From positions 1 to 64,000 of the forward strand of contig LAEA01000152.1 of assembly GCA_000961745.1 (NCBI GenBank): 64,000 nucleotides of DNA, written 5' to 3'. The notes under the pieces are model-generated. The model made no database searches. It was not told the origin of the DNA and saw only the letters and a program-made list of their open reading frames with translations. A program made the translations under genes and the position numbers. Origin of the DNA: Rhodospirillaceae bacterium BRH_c57. GTDB taxonomy: Bacteria > Pseudomonadota > Alphaproteobacteria > Rhodospirillales > Rhodospirillaceae. Shown piece after piece: positions 23,521-31,843 of this stretch (the first letter of the stretch is position 1; each line of letters starts with the position of its first letter).

Positions 23521-25587
23521 ATGGCCGACGACCGCATTGAGGTCCGAGACGACTTCCGCGATGGTGTGGCTCCGCCCTCCTCCGGAGACGAACGTGGCGG
23601 CGACGACATCCCCTTCGACTTCGACGATGACCCGCCGGACGACGAGATCGAGGCTCCGAGTGAGCTTGTCCGCCTTGCCGACATCGTGGCGCAGGTCGTG
23701 TTCGGGGCCAGATCCACGCTCCGCGTCGCCCGCTACATGGGCGTAGAGGATCGGCGCTACAAGGAGATGGAAAAGCTCGTCGAGCGCATCCAGACGCGTG
23801 CCCGATACACGCGCGGCGTCCGCGACGGCTACTCCGCCCTCAAGGACTCCAATCCGATGCCTGCCGCCCGTCTTGCGATGGAGAACGCCGCATACGACGT
23901 CTCCCGTCTCCTTGGCAACCTCGCCAATGCCTGTTCCTCCCTGAAGGATGGGAAGTCGCAGATCCCGGACGGGGGTGAACAGTGCAATCCCGTGGAAGCC
24001 ACGAAGAAGCAAGAGGCCGGACACGACGACCCTGAAAAGCGTGACGAGATGCGGCAGGATGCCCGCTCCAGCTTCGCCAGTGCCGTGCTGGAGGCCCGCA
24101 AAGCGAAGGAACCCATCCCCCCGCACTTGTTCCCCCGGGGGGCGGAGGCTGGGCTGGTGTCTGTCGCCGATGCCGATACGGCCATGGCCGAGTACCAGCG
24201 TCTCCCCCGCCTGTGGCAGGAAAGCCTCGCCCGAGCGGTGGCCGGCCTGCCCGTCGCCCGCTCGCCGGAGATCGCCAAGGTCTGCGATGTCCTTGAGTCC
24301 GAATTCCCCTGGATGCGGGAAGCGAACCGCCACGTCCGCGAGACTCTGGAGATCCGTCGTGTCGGCATGGCCAACGGCTTCTGGATGCCGCCCCTGCTGA
24401 TCGACGGGGCACCAGGCGTCGGCAAGTCTCGGTGGGCGAAGCGTCTCACCGAGCTTGTGTGCGTGCCGTACAGCGAGGCTTCCTGTGCGGGGCTGAACGA
24501 CAGCTTCTCCATCTTGGGCAACAACCGCTCGTATCAGAATGCGGAACCCGGCATGATCTACAAAAAAGTCATGGGTTCGGGCGTGGCCAACCCGATCATC
24601 GTCCTCGACGAGCTGGACAAGACATCCACCTCCACGAACAACGGACGCCTGGTTGACGCCCTGCTGACCGTCTTGGAGCCCTCGACCGCCTCCCGCGTGA
24701 CCGACAACTTCCTGCAGGTCCCGATCGACGCCTCCCGCATTTCATGGGTGTTCTGCTCCAATAGCTTGGCGGGCATCCCTGAGCCCCTTCTCTCCCGCCT
24801 TACCGTCGTCCGAGCAGAGGAACCCGAGCGAGAGGATGCCGAACGGGCCTTCCCCGCCCTCGTGAAGGGCGTGGCGGAGGACTTCGGGGCCGACCCCTCG
24901 GCCCTGCCCGAGATCGGGGAGGAGATGCGCGAAGCTCTGCTCGACGAGTTCGAGGGCCACCGCTCCCTGCGGCTCCTGAAGGCCCGCATCCGCCGTGCCA
25001 TGGGCGAGGCCATCGCCCCTTCTGAAATCCGTCGTGCGAAAGACCTCGAACGGGTAGCCCTTCACGAGGCCGGCCACGCGATCATGGCAAAGCTGGTCGG
25101 ACGCACCGTGCTGAAGGCAAGCGTGGTCCCCGACGACCTCGCCCGCGGTGCGGCGGGCTTCGTCCTCTCCACCCTGGCCGACCGTGACCGCATGGAAACG
25201 GCGGAGACCATGAAGGGCCGCGTTGCCCTCGCCCTGGGTGGGTACGCCGCCGAACGCCACTTCTTCGGCGCCGCTGGCATCTCCCATGGCTCCTCGTCCG
25301 ACATCGAGGCCGCCACGGAGACATGCCGCCGCATCGTCCGCCTCGGCCTCTCAACTATCGGCGTCCGCGTCGCGGGGTGCAAGGAGATCGACGTCGAGGC
25401 CCAGAAGATTCTCGACGAGGCCATGGTCTTCGCCACCGCCTCCCTCTCCCGCAACGCCCACGTCGTCAAGGCGATGGCCGACGGACTGCGGGAACGCGGT
25501 TCCATGGGACGGCACCAGGCTGAGGAATACCTGTCCCTCGCTCGCAATCCGAAGGCCACTGGGCTGCTCGCCCGTCTTCTTGGGTGA
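23521..25587 (+). CDS. Chimeric ATP-dependent protease: Lon-like AAA plus FtsH-type M41 peptidase
   Basis: An N-terminal helical region (1-270) precedes an AAA module with Walker A GAPGVGKS near residue 295 and Walker B IIVLDELDK, followed by LLTVLEP and FCSNSL. These resemble the Lon ATPase more than FtsH. The C-terminal domain is a zinc peptidase of the FtsH/M41 type: HEAGH at 515-519, the GGYAAERHFFG segment, and Asp594 in SSDIEAAT as third metal ligand. All catalytic residues are present. No membrane segment is seen, so it is probably soluble, unlike FtsH. It likely unfolds and degrades a specific protein of the plasmid or host. The start is ATG 23521 after AAGGA. Confidence 0.85.
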   Translation: MADDRIEVRDDFRDGVAPPSSGDERGGDDIPFDFDDDPPDDEIEAPSELVRLADIVAQVVFGARSTLRVARYMGVEDRRYKEMEKLVERIQTRARYTRGVRDGYSALKDSNPMPAARLAMENAAYDVSRLLGNLANACSSLKDGKSQIPDGGEQCNPVEATKKQEAGHDDPEKRDEMRQDARSSFASAVLEARKAKEPIPPHLFPRGAEAGLVSVADADTAMAEYQRLPRLWQESLARAVAGLPVARSPEIAKVCDVLESEFPWMREANRHVRETLEIRRVGMANGFWMPPLLIDGAPGVGKSRWAKRLTELVCVPYSEASCAGLNDSFSILGNNRSYQNAEPGMIYKKVMGSGVANPIIVLDELDKTSTSTNNGRLVDALLTVLEPSTASRVTDNFLQVPIDASRISWVFCSNSLAGIPEPLLSRLTVVRAEEPEREDAERAFPALVKGVAEDFGADPSALPEIGEEMREALLDEFEGHRSLRLLKARIRRAMGEAIAPSEIRRAKDLERVALHEAGHAIMAKLVGRTVLKASVVPDDLARGAAGFVLSTLADRDRMETAETMKGRVALALGGYAAERHFFGAAGISHGSSSDIEAATETCRRIVRLGLSTIGVRVAGCKEIDVEAQKILDEAMVFATASLSRNAHVVKAMADGLRERGSMGRHQAEEYLSLARNPKATGLLARLLG

Positions 25588-25589
25588 GT

Positions 25590-26157
25590 CCGCCTCCGTC
25601 CGAGAAGGTGGAGACCAAAAACGTGCCCTGTTTTCCTCGGAAAAGCGTCTCTCAGGCCATACAAAAGCGTCTCTCGGGTCACCCGGAAACGCTTCTGGCA
25701 ACAGCCTTCAGGGTGTAAAAGTACCGCCCCTGCCGCCTCTTTCCAGGGACATATCGCAGAGAGTGCGTATGCATTCTAGTATCCGTTACACATCGGCATG
25801 GCGGGAGCGCGGCATCTGAGTTCCCCATGGTGCTCCCCTGCGTTCCCCTTGTGCTCCCATGGCATTCCCCTGCGTTCCCCCTGGTGCTCCCATGGCGTTA
25901 CCCTGGTGTTCCCCTGTGTGGGCGGAACGCTCCCACACCGCTCCCCGATTGCTCCCGCTGTGTGAAGCATAGGCTCCCATCATGTTCCCGCGAGGCTCCC
26001 GCAGCGATCTTGGCGCAGCGGGGGAGGCTGCGTGGTCCGACCTGTTCTGTATTCCCTGGTTCCTTGCATGCTCCCTCCACATCCTAAGACTGAGGATACG
26101 TTCCGGGAATGATGTGCCGAATGGCACGCACGGGACCACAAAGAGGGGAGGGACGAC
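25590..26157. other. Gene-free stretch with short C-rich repeats
   Basis: No convincing gene is present. An exact repeat AAAAGCGTCTCTC lies near 25633 and again near 25659. From about 25815 to 26010 runs a series of GTGCTCCC, GCGTTCCCC and ATGGCATTCCCC words. No clear promoter for the downstream gene was seen. Confidence 0.6.
25815..26010. repeat. Degenerate 16/32-bp periodic C-rich repeat (GCTCCC family)
   Basis: The blocks GCGTTCCCC, TGCTCCCATGGC and RTTCCCCT recur about every 32-33 bp, with CTCCC or TTCCC words at half that interval. It is related by word and period to the arrays at 59980 and 62563. Confidence 0.6.
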
Positions 26158-28122
26158 ATGGACGCGAAACAGCACACCACCGCGGCAAGGCCACACGAAG
26201 GGGAACGAAGGGAGACGAACATCCCAGGAGCAGTCACTCCGGACGCTCCCCCGCATCGTCAGGGGGCAACCGCCCTTGGCAAGGGATTCGACCCCTTCGC
26301 AGGTCTACTCGACGGACTGCGATCCCAAGAGCGGCCCGCTATCGCCCGCCATCGCCCGGCGGCCAAAGATGCCAAAGCGACGGCCCAAGATGCCCAGCCG
26401 ATGGCACAAAAAAAGGCAGCGGAAGCGAACACCACCAATGTTGACATCAATGTTGACATCAATGTTGACAAGCACGGGTGGGACCCGTTCGGCGGCATCA
26501 TCGAAGGCTCGGGGCGGTTCTCCATCTCGGACTCCCTGCGGAACAGCATCGACCGTGCTGTCGCCCTGCTGAGGGATCACGACAGAACGCGGACGCATGA
26601 GCCAGTATCGGAGCGGACTGAGGCCCACTACCGCCGCTTGATGAAGGGTATGATCACCCGCTTGCGGAACGGCGGCCACTCAGTCGCACCGCCTGAGCTG
26701 CACTCCCGCACTGCGTCGACCTACTACAACCGAAGGGCCGCCATCGTGTGGGCCGCCTCCGAGGGCACCCGCGAGGCCCTGAGGACGATAACCGACGTCT
26801 CGCTCCGCAGGGGCGGCGCCATCGGACTGCCTGGCGAGTTCGCAAACGAAGTCGGGGCGGCATCCCGCGTCGGCTGGCCGAGCGAGGACAGGGATCTGGC
26901 TTCGTGGAAGCGTGCTTGCGAGCGGCTCGGCTTCTGGCTGCCACTGCTGGCCCGCTACCGCCCAGGCGTGAAGGAGAACCTCGACGCCAACGCCGGCCGC
27001 CCGAACCTGTGGCGGGATGCCGTCGAAAAGGGGGAGATGGCCGAGGGCGTGTTGGAGGCCGACCACGGCGACAGGGATTCCCGCCGCCGCCAGGCCGACC
27101 TCGCCCGCAAGGTGCCAGACTGGAAGCTCCGCCTGTGGCCGCTGGTAGAGGGCTGGGACTCAGCCATGCGGGATGCCCTCGCCGTCAGCTTCGCCGTCGG
27201 CCCCCGCCCCGCCGAGCTCGCCAAGGGGGCTTCGGTCTCGGCTTCAAGCGGTATGCGGATCGTCGTCGACGCCGTGAAGAACGACAACGGACATGGGTCG
27301 CTGGCTCGCATCTACGACTACGCCCCGACGGCGAAGATGAACCCCTGGGAGCTATTCCTGCGGGACAGGGCCATCGCAGAAGGCGGAAGGCTCTCTGCTG
27401 TCGTGCAATCGGAGAAGACGTTCAGCGAGTCCGTGAAAGAGCTGCTGGCCCGCTCTGGCATATGGAAGCCCTTCCTGTGGCGGAACGCCTTGAAGAGGGT
27501 CGAATGCCGCGACCTCCTCGCGGTGGCCGTCGGCATGTGCCTCGGCACCGCACGTCGGGACGAGCACCTGGCGAAGGGCATCGCCGCCCGCTCCGACGGG
27601 AAGACCATCGAACTCCTCGCGGTGACCACCGGAAAGACCCTGTGCCGCATCGAAGACGGACGGGACGCCGAAGGAAACAGGACATTCGCGGTCAAGCAGA
27701 TCAGGATGCCGCAGGAGAAGGTGGCGGCGAAGGACGCACTTTGGATATCAAAGTTGTTCGTCGAGATCGCCAAGATCGGTCGGCCCGACAGGCCCGGCTC
27801 CCGCGTGAAGGTGGCTCCGGTCTCCCTTCACACCAGGGCGAAGGCCCGCGACCTGTTCGACAGGGCCTCCAAGGATACCGAGGGCAGGCTTGTGGCGGGC
27901 TTCGTCATCACCCCGTACATGCTGCGGCACCAGTTCATGGCCGACTGCAAGCTGCTGTCCGGCGGCGATGCCGAGAAGCTGACGGAAATGACGGGGAATA
28001 AGAGCTCTTGGCGGAGGTACGGCGGTCGCTGCACCGGGTCGAAGAATTCCTTGCCCTCATTCACGGAAGTGAGAAGGGTCACTCACGACGCGGCGACCCC
28101 TGGGAACGCTTTCACAGAGTGA
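26158..28122 (+). CDS. Large tyrosine-recombinase-like protein, paralogue 2 (654 aa)
   Basis: It aligns with 15055-16935 over most of its length: TRTHEPVSERTEAHY, TYYNRRAAIVWAASEG, VKNDNGHGSL, and ITPYMLRHQFMADC near the C-terminus. Candidate catalytic residues are Arg350 (GPRPAEL), Arg590-His591 (LRHQF) and Tyr621 (SWRRYGGR); LGH is again TGN. The first 105 residues are different and low complexity, and include a three-fold VDIN repeat. The ATG at 26158 follows GGGGAGGG. Two diverged copies suggest separate target sites or a heteromeric recombinase. Confidence 0.7.
   Translation: MDAKQHTTAARPHEGERRETNIPGAVTPDAPPHRQGATALGKGFDPFAGLLDGLRSQERPAIARHRPAAKDAKATAQDAQPMAQKKAAEANTTNVDINVDINVDKHGWDPFGGIIEGSGRFSISDSLRNSIDRAVALLRDHDRTRTHEPVSERTEAHYRRLMKGMITRLRNGGHSVAPPELHSRTASTYYNRRAAIVWAASEGTREALRTITDVSLRRGGAIGLPGEFANEVGAASRVGWPSEDRDLASWKRACERLGFWLPLLARYRPGVKENLDANAGRPNLWRDAVEKGEMAEGVLEADHGDRDSRRRQADLARKVPDWKLRLWPLVEGWDSAMRDALAVSFAVGPRPAELAKGASVSASSGMRIVVDAVKNDNGHGSLARIYDYAPTAKMNPWELFLRDRAIAEGGRLSAVVQSEKTFSESVKELLARSGIWKPFLWRNALKRVECRDLLAVAVGMCLGTARRDEHLAKGIAARSDGKTIELLAVTTGKTLCRIEDGRDAEGNRTFAVKQIRMPQEKVAAKDALWISKLFVEIAKIGRPDRPGSRVKVAPVSLHTRAKARDLFDRASKDTEGRLVAGFVITPYMLRHQFMADCKLLSGGDAEKLTEMTGNKSSWRRYGGRCTGSKNSLPSFTEVRRVTHDAATPGNAFTE
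26437..26472 (+). repeat. Three tandem 12-bp repeats containing TTGACATC, inside a gene
   Basis: AATGTTGACATC at 26437 and 26449, then AATGTTGACAAG at 26461. The repeats are in frame and encode a VDIN repeat, yet each copy carries the class A core TGTTGACAT. Confidence 0.8.
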
Positions 28123-28126
28123 GGGA

Positions 28127-28639
28127 TCACATGATGCGTCCGATGCGGCGGCCGGAGTTGGTGGCCGCTTCCTTCGGCTTCTCCGCAGACACGGATTCCA
28201 CTGGCCTCTCCTTGGAAATCGGAACCACGTTGGCGGAGGTGTCGTCGGATGCTTCGGCGGATTCAACCGTCGTCGGCATATTCTCCACCACCTCCGGTAA
28301 TGGGGCATCGATCACGGCATTTACGGCCTGACCTGCTTTCGGCGTTTGTGTCTCGCAGTTCCTGGCGGCCTCGACGGCGGCCTTCACCATGGGATCGCCC
28401 TGAAGCTCGCTCCACCGTTTCCGCAGCTTCGAGAGCGACTTCTTCTGTTGCGCCGTCGTGCCAGTTGGGAGGGAAGCCTCGCCGGAGGCGTCGAGGGCCT
28501 TCGCGATGGTGATCCACTGGCCGCCAATCTCCTTGTATGCCGCGATGTCGCGGGCGTTCCTGCGAAGGGCGGCGGCCAGCCCCCTGCTCCCCTGGGCTTC
28601 ATGGGCGAAGGCTGCGAGTGTCTGTGCGAAGGTACTCAT
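28127..28639 (-). CDS. Uncharacterised protein (170 aa), convergent with recombinase 2
   Basis: Residues 1-75 are helical and Ala-rich (LAAALRRNARDIAAYKEIG, WITIAKAL) and vaguely resemble the N-terminal part of the 278-aa protein at 13064. The rest is a flexible Pro/Glu/Val-rich tail ending in a basic patch (RRIGRIM). A short DNA-binding head with a disordered tail is plausible but unproven. The gene ends 4 bp from the stop of the recombinase-like gene. Confidence 0.6.
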   Translation of the reverse strand: MSTFAQTLAAFAHEAQGSRGLAAALRRNARDIAAYKEIGGQWITIAKALDASGEASLPTGTTAQQKKSLSKLRKRWSELQGDPMVKAAVEAARNCETQTPKAGQAVNAVIDAPLPEVVENMPTTVESAEASDDTSANVVPISKERPVESVSAEKPKEAATNSGRRIGRIM

Positions 28640-28839
28640 GATAGCGACTCCCTTGTGGTTTTCGCGGTCCCCCCGCTTTCATGATTGCAGCGCGCAACCT
28701 TGCAAGAAACCACCCCTTTTCGTCCCCCTGTGTTCCCCTGTGTCCCTTTATAAAAGTGTTTGGTTGCGGTCTTTTCTACTAATGGCCGGCACTACAAGAT
28801 GATGGCTCACAGCATTCAAATAACAATGAGGGAGGCGAC

Positions 28840-29053
28840 ATGACCAGGTCGGAGGACTTCACACGGAAGCCGCTCGCGATAGGCGGTGGAAAACACGCGA
28901 TCCAGGTCGAGTATTCGGAAGGCCACGGCGAGACCATGCTCCCCGAACTGACCAAGGCGGTGGCGACCTCGCGTTCAAGGCCGGTGACATGTCCGCACCG
29001 CTACTGACATCGTGAACGACGACAAGGAAGCGTTGTACGCTTCGCTATTTTGA
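28840..29053 (+). pseudogene. Small gene broken by frameshifts
   Basis: The ATG at 28840, behind GAGGGAGG, opens a 55-codon frame. Beyond about 28950 the better protein-like sequence switches frames (DLAFKAGDMSAP, then IVNDDKEALYASLF) to a stop at 29051. The strong ribosome site and the segmental coding pattern suggest a decayed gene of about 70 codons. No family is recognised. Confidence 0.4.
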
Positions 29054-29102
29054 CGTTAGCTTTCCAATCGTATTCGTCGATTCAGGATAGGATGCTTGCG
29101 CA

Positions 29103-29435
29103 ATGAAGTTGCTAACGACATGCATTATCGCCGGCACACTTTGCTCAGCCCCATTAACTGCGAAAGCCTGCGAATACATCTACGGGGGTGCATCAGTCAC
29201 TTATATGACCGAATCTGGCTCTTCTGTGGTGTACCGCATGTATCAGTGCGGCTCGAAATACAAGAAAGAATATTTTGATTTGGATGGTGAAAAGCATTTG
29301 GAGACGAATCTCGTTCCATCGACAAAGCATCAGATAAATGAAATTTTAGAGGGCATCACAGGAAAAGATCTCGACATAAACGGAGACATAGACGATGCAA
29401 TCCATAAACTAGCTATTGAGCGAGGCATTTTGTAA
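29103..29435 (+). CDS. Small exported protein, low GC (110 aa)
   Basis: A Sec signal peptide is clear: a short basic start, a hydrophobic stretch and cleavage after about residue 21 (PLTAKA). The mature part has several Tyr and two Cys that could pair, then an acidic DLDINGDIDD segment that looks calcium-binding-like but lacks a full EF-hand. A+T content is higher than the surroundings. It forms a pair with the next gene. Its function is unknown. Confidence 0.7.
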   Translation: MKLLTTCIIAGTLCSAPLTAKACEYIYGGASVTYMTESGSSVVYRMYQCGSKYKKEYFDLDGEKHLETNLVPSTKHQINEILEGITGKDLDINGDIDDAIHKLAIERGIL

Positions 29436-29485
29436 GTAACTTCATCTCATAGTGCCGGATTATAAAAGATGAGGATTATTCCAAC

Positions 29486-30118
29486 ATGAAAATAGTTACA
29501 ACAGCAACAATACTGTTGATTCTATCTGGTTTCCCCGCATACGCAGTGGGGTTGTCCGATGAGGCACGGGAACTTCAATCTCTCTACAAGGATCTGAACT
29601 CGTTCAAAGACGATCCCGAGTTCCATCTTGTCGGCTTTGACCCATGTTGCCGCTTCAATGCGTGGCATAAAAAAGTGGCTGAACTCACGGCAAAGAGTAG
29701 TGCGCCTCTTTTTAGAGAACTGGGTTTCGTACCAGCAGAGCTTCGCCAACTAGCTCTTGAATATATGAAGAGTAAGGGTCGCAATACAAGCTATAGCAAG
29801 CTGACGGTTGACACTATTGAAGCGGGTTTCAGGCCGATGCCGGAACCGACAGCGGGGAAAGGTATCGTTCTCGCGACAGACACGTACTGCAAGAGCGTCA
29901 AAACCTACGAGAATATGCAGGCCGCGATGGTTACCAATAAGTTTGCGGAGGTCGGACGGCTGCTTTCAAGCCCAGATTGTATTCGCGTCAACGAAAAGAC
30001 TATTGTTTCCAGTCTAGGAAAAACGTCCAGAGCAAAAGGACTCGACATGGAATACCACCACGTTTTACTGCCAAACGGAGTCAAAGTCTGGATTCAGGCT
30101 GGGAACGTTAAGTTTTAG
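29486..30118 (+). CDS. Exported protein, low GC (210 aa)
   Basis: The N-terminus is a Sec signal peptide (about 20 residues, cleavage near FPAYA). The mature protein is mixed alpha/beta, with CC near residue 54 and two further Cys. I recognise no family. It lies 50 bp after the other exported protein, and the two probably form one transcription unit brought in together. Periplasmic or secreted location is predicted. Confidence 0.7.
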   Translation: MKIVTTATILLILSGFPAYAVGLSDEARELQSLYKDLNSFKDDPEFHLVGFDPCCRFNAWHKKVAELTAKSSAPLFRELGFVPAELRQLALEYMKSKGRNTSYSKLTVDTIEAGFRPMPEPTAGKGIVLATDTYCKSVKTYENMQAAMVTNKFAEVGRLLSSPDCIRVNEKTIVSSLGKTSRAKGLDMEYHHVLLPNGVKVWIQAGNVKF

Positions 30119-30154
30119 CTTGCAATAGCCCGTCTCAATTTTTTCCGTTTAAAT

Positions 30155-30195
30155 GTGTAAAAGTGCTTGACTTTGTAATATATATCTGTCATCAT
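30155..30195 (+). promoter_or_regulatory. Class B promoter
   Basis: GTGTAAAAGTGCTTGACTTTG: TTGACT at 30167-30172 and CATCAT at 30190-30195. Confidence 0.75.
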
Positions 30196-30261
30196 GTAAA
30201 CAGTTAAACAATAAGCCCCGAGCGGTTGAGCCTAAGGCTCCCAAGGATGAGGAGAGAGAAG

Positions 30262-30471
30262 ATGTCGAATGTAAAGCGCTACAGGCCAGAGCAGATAGAG
30301 AGCGACGACGAGACCTACAACGGCAATCACATCATGTTCAGCCAGCGGTACGACGGCCTGTGGTGGCTCCGCGTAAACGGCGAGCTCCCTCTCTTCGCGG
30401 GTTCGAAGAAAGGTGTCCAGAAGTTGGCCGCCCAGATCGTCAACGGCGGATATGCGGTCGGCAATATTTAG
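30262..30471 (+). CDS. Small uncharacterised protein (69 aa)
   Basis: The ATG at 30262 follows GAGGAGAGAG. The product has a WWLRVNGELPLF core and a basic N-terminus and is probably a small beta-rich soluble protein. No family is recognised. Its TAG stop abuts the next class A box. Confidence 0.65.
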   Translation: MSNVKRYRPEQIESDDETYNGNHIMFSQRYDGLWWLRVNGELPLFAGSKKGVQKLAAQIVNGGYAVGNI

Positions 30472-30502
30472 TGTTGGCATACGGATTCGACATAGGTGAA
30501 TG
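30471..30502 (+). promoter_or_regulatory. Class A box (TTGGCA variant)
   Basis: GTGTTGGCATACGGATTC with the -35 position at 30474-30479. It starts at the stop codon of the previous gene, 39 bp before the next ATG. Confidence 0.55.
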
Positions 30503-30512
30503 GAGAAGCATC

Positions 30513-30731
30513 ATGGACGCAAATAGGATTCAGGTGATAGGCGAAATGGCAGCCCTTTCGGGCAACGGCATCGGCGAGAAGTGGGCCTCGGATTTGGCGA
30601 AGGCGTACAAGGCGCCCGCCACGGCAATCGTCGCCTCCGCCGACAAGATGCCCCCAGCGAACTACGCCTTGTACGGGGGCACCGGCCTCGCCGTGGTCGC
30701 GATGATCGTCACCGCCATAACTACATTCTGA
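30513..30731 (+). CDS. Small protein with C-terminal membrane segment (72 aa)
   Basis: The ATG at 30513 is behind TGGAGAAG. The first 50 residues form an amphipathic helical region; residues 52-72 form one membrane segment (GTGLAVVAMIVTAI), giving a tail-anchor-like layout. No family is recognised. Confidence 0.6.
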   Translation: MDANRIQVIGEMAALSGNGIGEKWASDLAKAYKAPATAIVASADKMPPANYALYGGTGLAVVAMIVTAITTF

Positions 30732-30765
30732 AAAGGATGGCGACCGCCATTTTCTTCATTCCCAT

Positions 30766-30806
30766 GTGTAAATATGCTTGACTTTATTGTATATTTGTGT
30801 CAGCAT
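30766..30806 (+). promoter_or_regulatory. Class B promoter
   Basis: GTGTAAATATGCTTGACTTTA: TTGACT at 30778-30783 and CAGCAT at 30801-30806. Confidence 0.7.
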
Positions 30807-30839
30807 GACATCAGATGAAAGCGATCTCAGGGGGGAATC

Positions 30840-31700
30840 ATGACTATCGATATCGGACGCAGGGGTGGGCTTGCGATTGTGGACGGCGCCGCCGTGCTTT
30901 GTGCAGAGGTCAGCGGAGGACGTGAGGCCGTGCTGTATCGCGTCGTGGGGCTTGAGTGTGTCGCCGGATCCACCAGGGTGAAGTCCTCACGGGTGGAGAG
31001 GACGAAGACCGACCGCTCTAACAGCGGAAACGGAGTCGACAGCTACGAAGGGCTGTCGGACGGCATCTACGTGATGAAGGGCGTGCATGAAACCAGCGGA
31101 CGTATCGTGACCGAGATGTTCCGCATCGCCGTCGGCGAGATCGAGGATTTCGGCCGCGACGAGTCCGCGATGATCAGTGCGGCAAAGATCGCCTTCCCGC
31201 TGGACGCACAGGAAGCCGAAGCGAAGGAGGCCGAGGCCGCCAGGCTGGCCGCCCGCCGTGGGGCCATTGAGGCGGCCATCGCCGACGAGCGGACGAACTA
31301 TGCCCCTGTCGTCAGGAATGGCCTCGCCGCAGAGCCAGTCTTCCCTTTCATCCCGAAGGACGTCGGAACGCGGGGCGAGGACGAAGACACGCTGGCCCTG
31401 GACTTCGGCACGCCTCGTGAATGGAAAGTGATCTCCCCCTATGTGACGGGTTCCACTGCCGACGAGGCCCTCGCCAAAGCGGAAGCCATCAACGAGAAGC
31501 GGAAAAGGGAGGCAGAAGAGGCCGCGGCCAAGGCAAAAGAGGACGGCCTTCCCGAGCTCAAGGGCACAGAGCGGCAGGTCGCATACGCGGAAGAGATCAG
31601 GGCCAAGTTCGCTCAGTTCAATCCCGGACACGTCAACATCAAGAAGGCGAAGACGGCGAAGTTCTGGATCGAGAACCACAAGGGAATCCTGAACCGCTGA
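30840..31700 (+). CDS. Uncharacterised plasmid/phage-type protein (286 aa)
   Basis: The C-terminal 50 residues (LPELKGTERQVAYAEEIR, then a K-rich stretch and AKFWIENHKG) are of a type that recurs at the end of plasmid and phage hypothetical proteins; the partner of that motif is unknown. The central region has Ala/Glu-rich helices (EAEAKEAEAARLAARRG). No catalytic residues are evident. The ATG at 30840 has AGGGGGG upstream. It has a class B promoter of its own. Confidence 0.7.
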   Translation: MTIDIGRRGGLAIVDGAAVLCAEVSGGREAVLYRVVGLECVAGSTRVKSSRVERTKTDRSNSGNGVDSYEGLSDGIYVMKGVHETSGRIVTEMFRIAVGEIEDFGRDESAMISAAKIAFPLDAQEAEAKEAEAARLAARRGAIEAAIADERTNYAPVVRNGLAAEPVFPFIPKDVGTRGEDEDTLALDFGTPREWKVISPYVTGSTADEALAKAEAINEKRKREAEEAAAKAKEDGLPELKGTERQVAYAEEIRAKFAQFNPGHVNIKKAKTAKFWIENHKGILNR

Positions 31701-31805
31701 TCTTGATTCCGTCAACTGAAGGCGGCCGAGTTTTGTACAGGCGGAAAGTCGGCGGAGGGCTCTGAACGATCTGAAAAACGTATTGGCCAACCGTTGTTTT
31801 CGTTC

Positions 31806-31843
31806 CATGATTCCCGTTCTCTCATCAGCGAGCGGGAATCATG
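31806..31843. promoter_or_regulatory. 11-bp perfect inverted repeat covering a start codon
   Basis: CATGATTCCCG at 31806-31816 and CGGGAATCATG at 31833-31843, with a 16-bp spacer. The right arm contains the ATG of the next gene. As RNA it would form a hairpin hiding the start codon; as DNA it is a dyad operator. Confidence 0.65.

Noticed and set aside
26748..28001. 417-codon frame inside recombinase 2
   Set aside because: An Arg/Gly/Pro-rich out-of-frame shadow of the recombinase-like gene.
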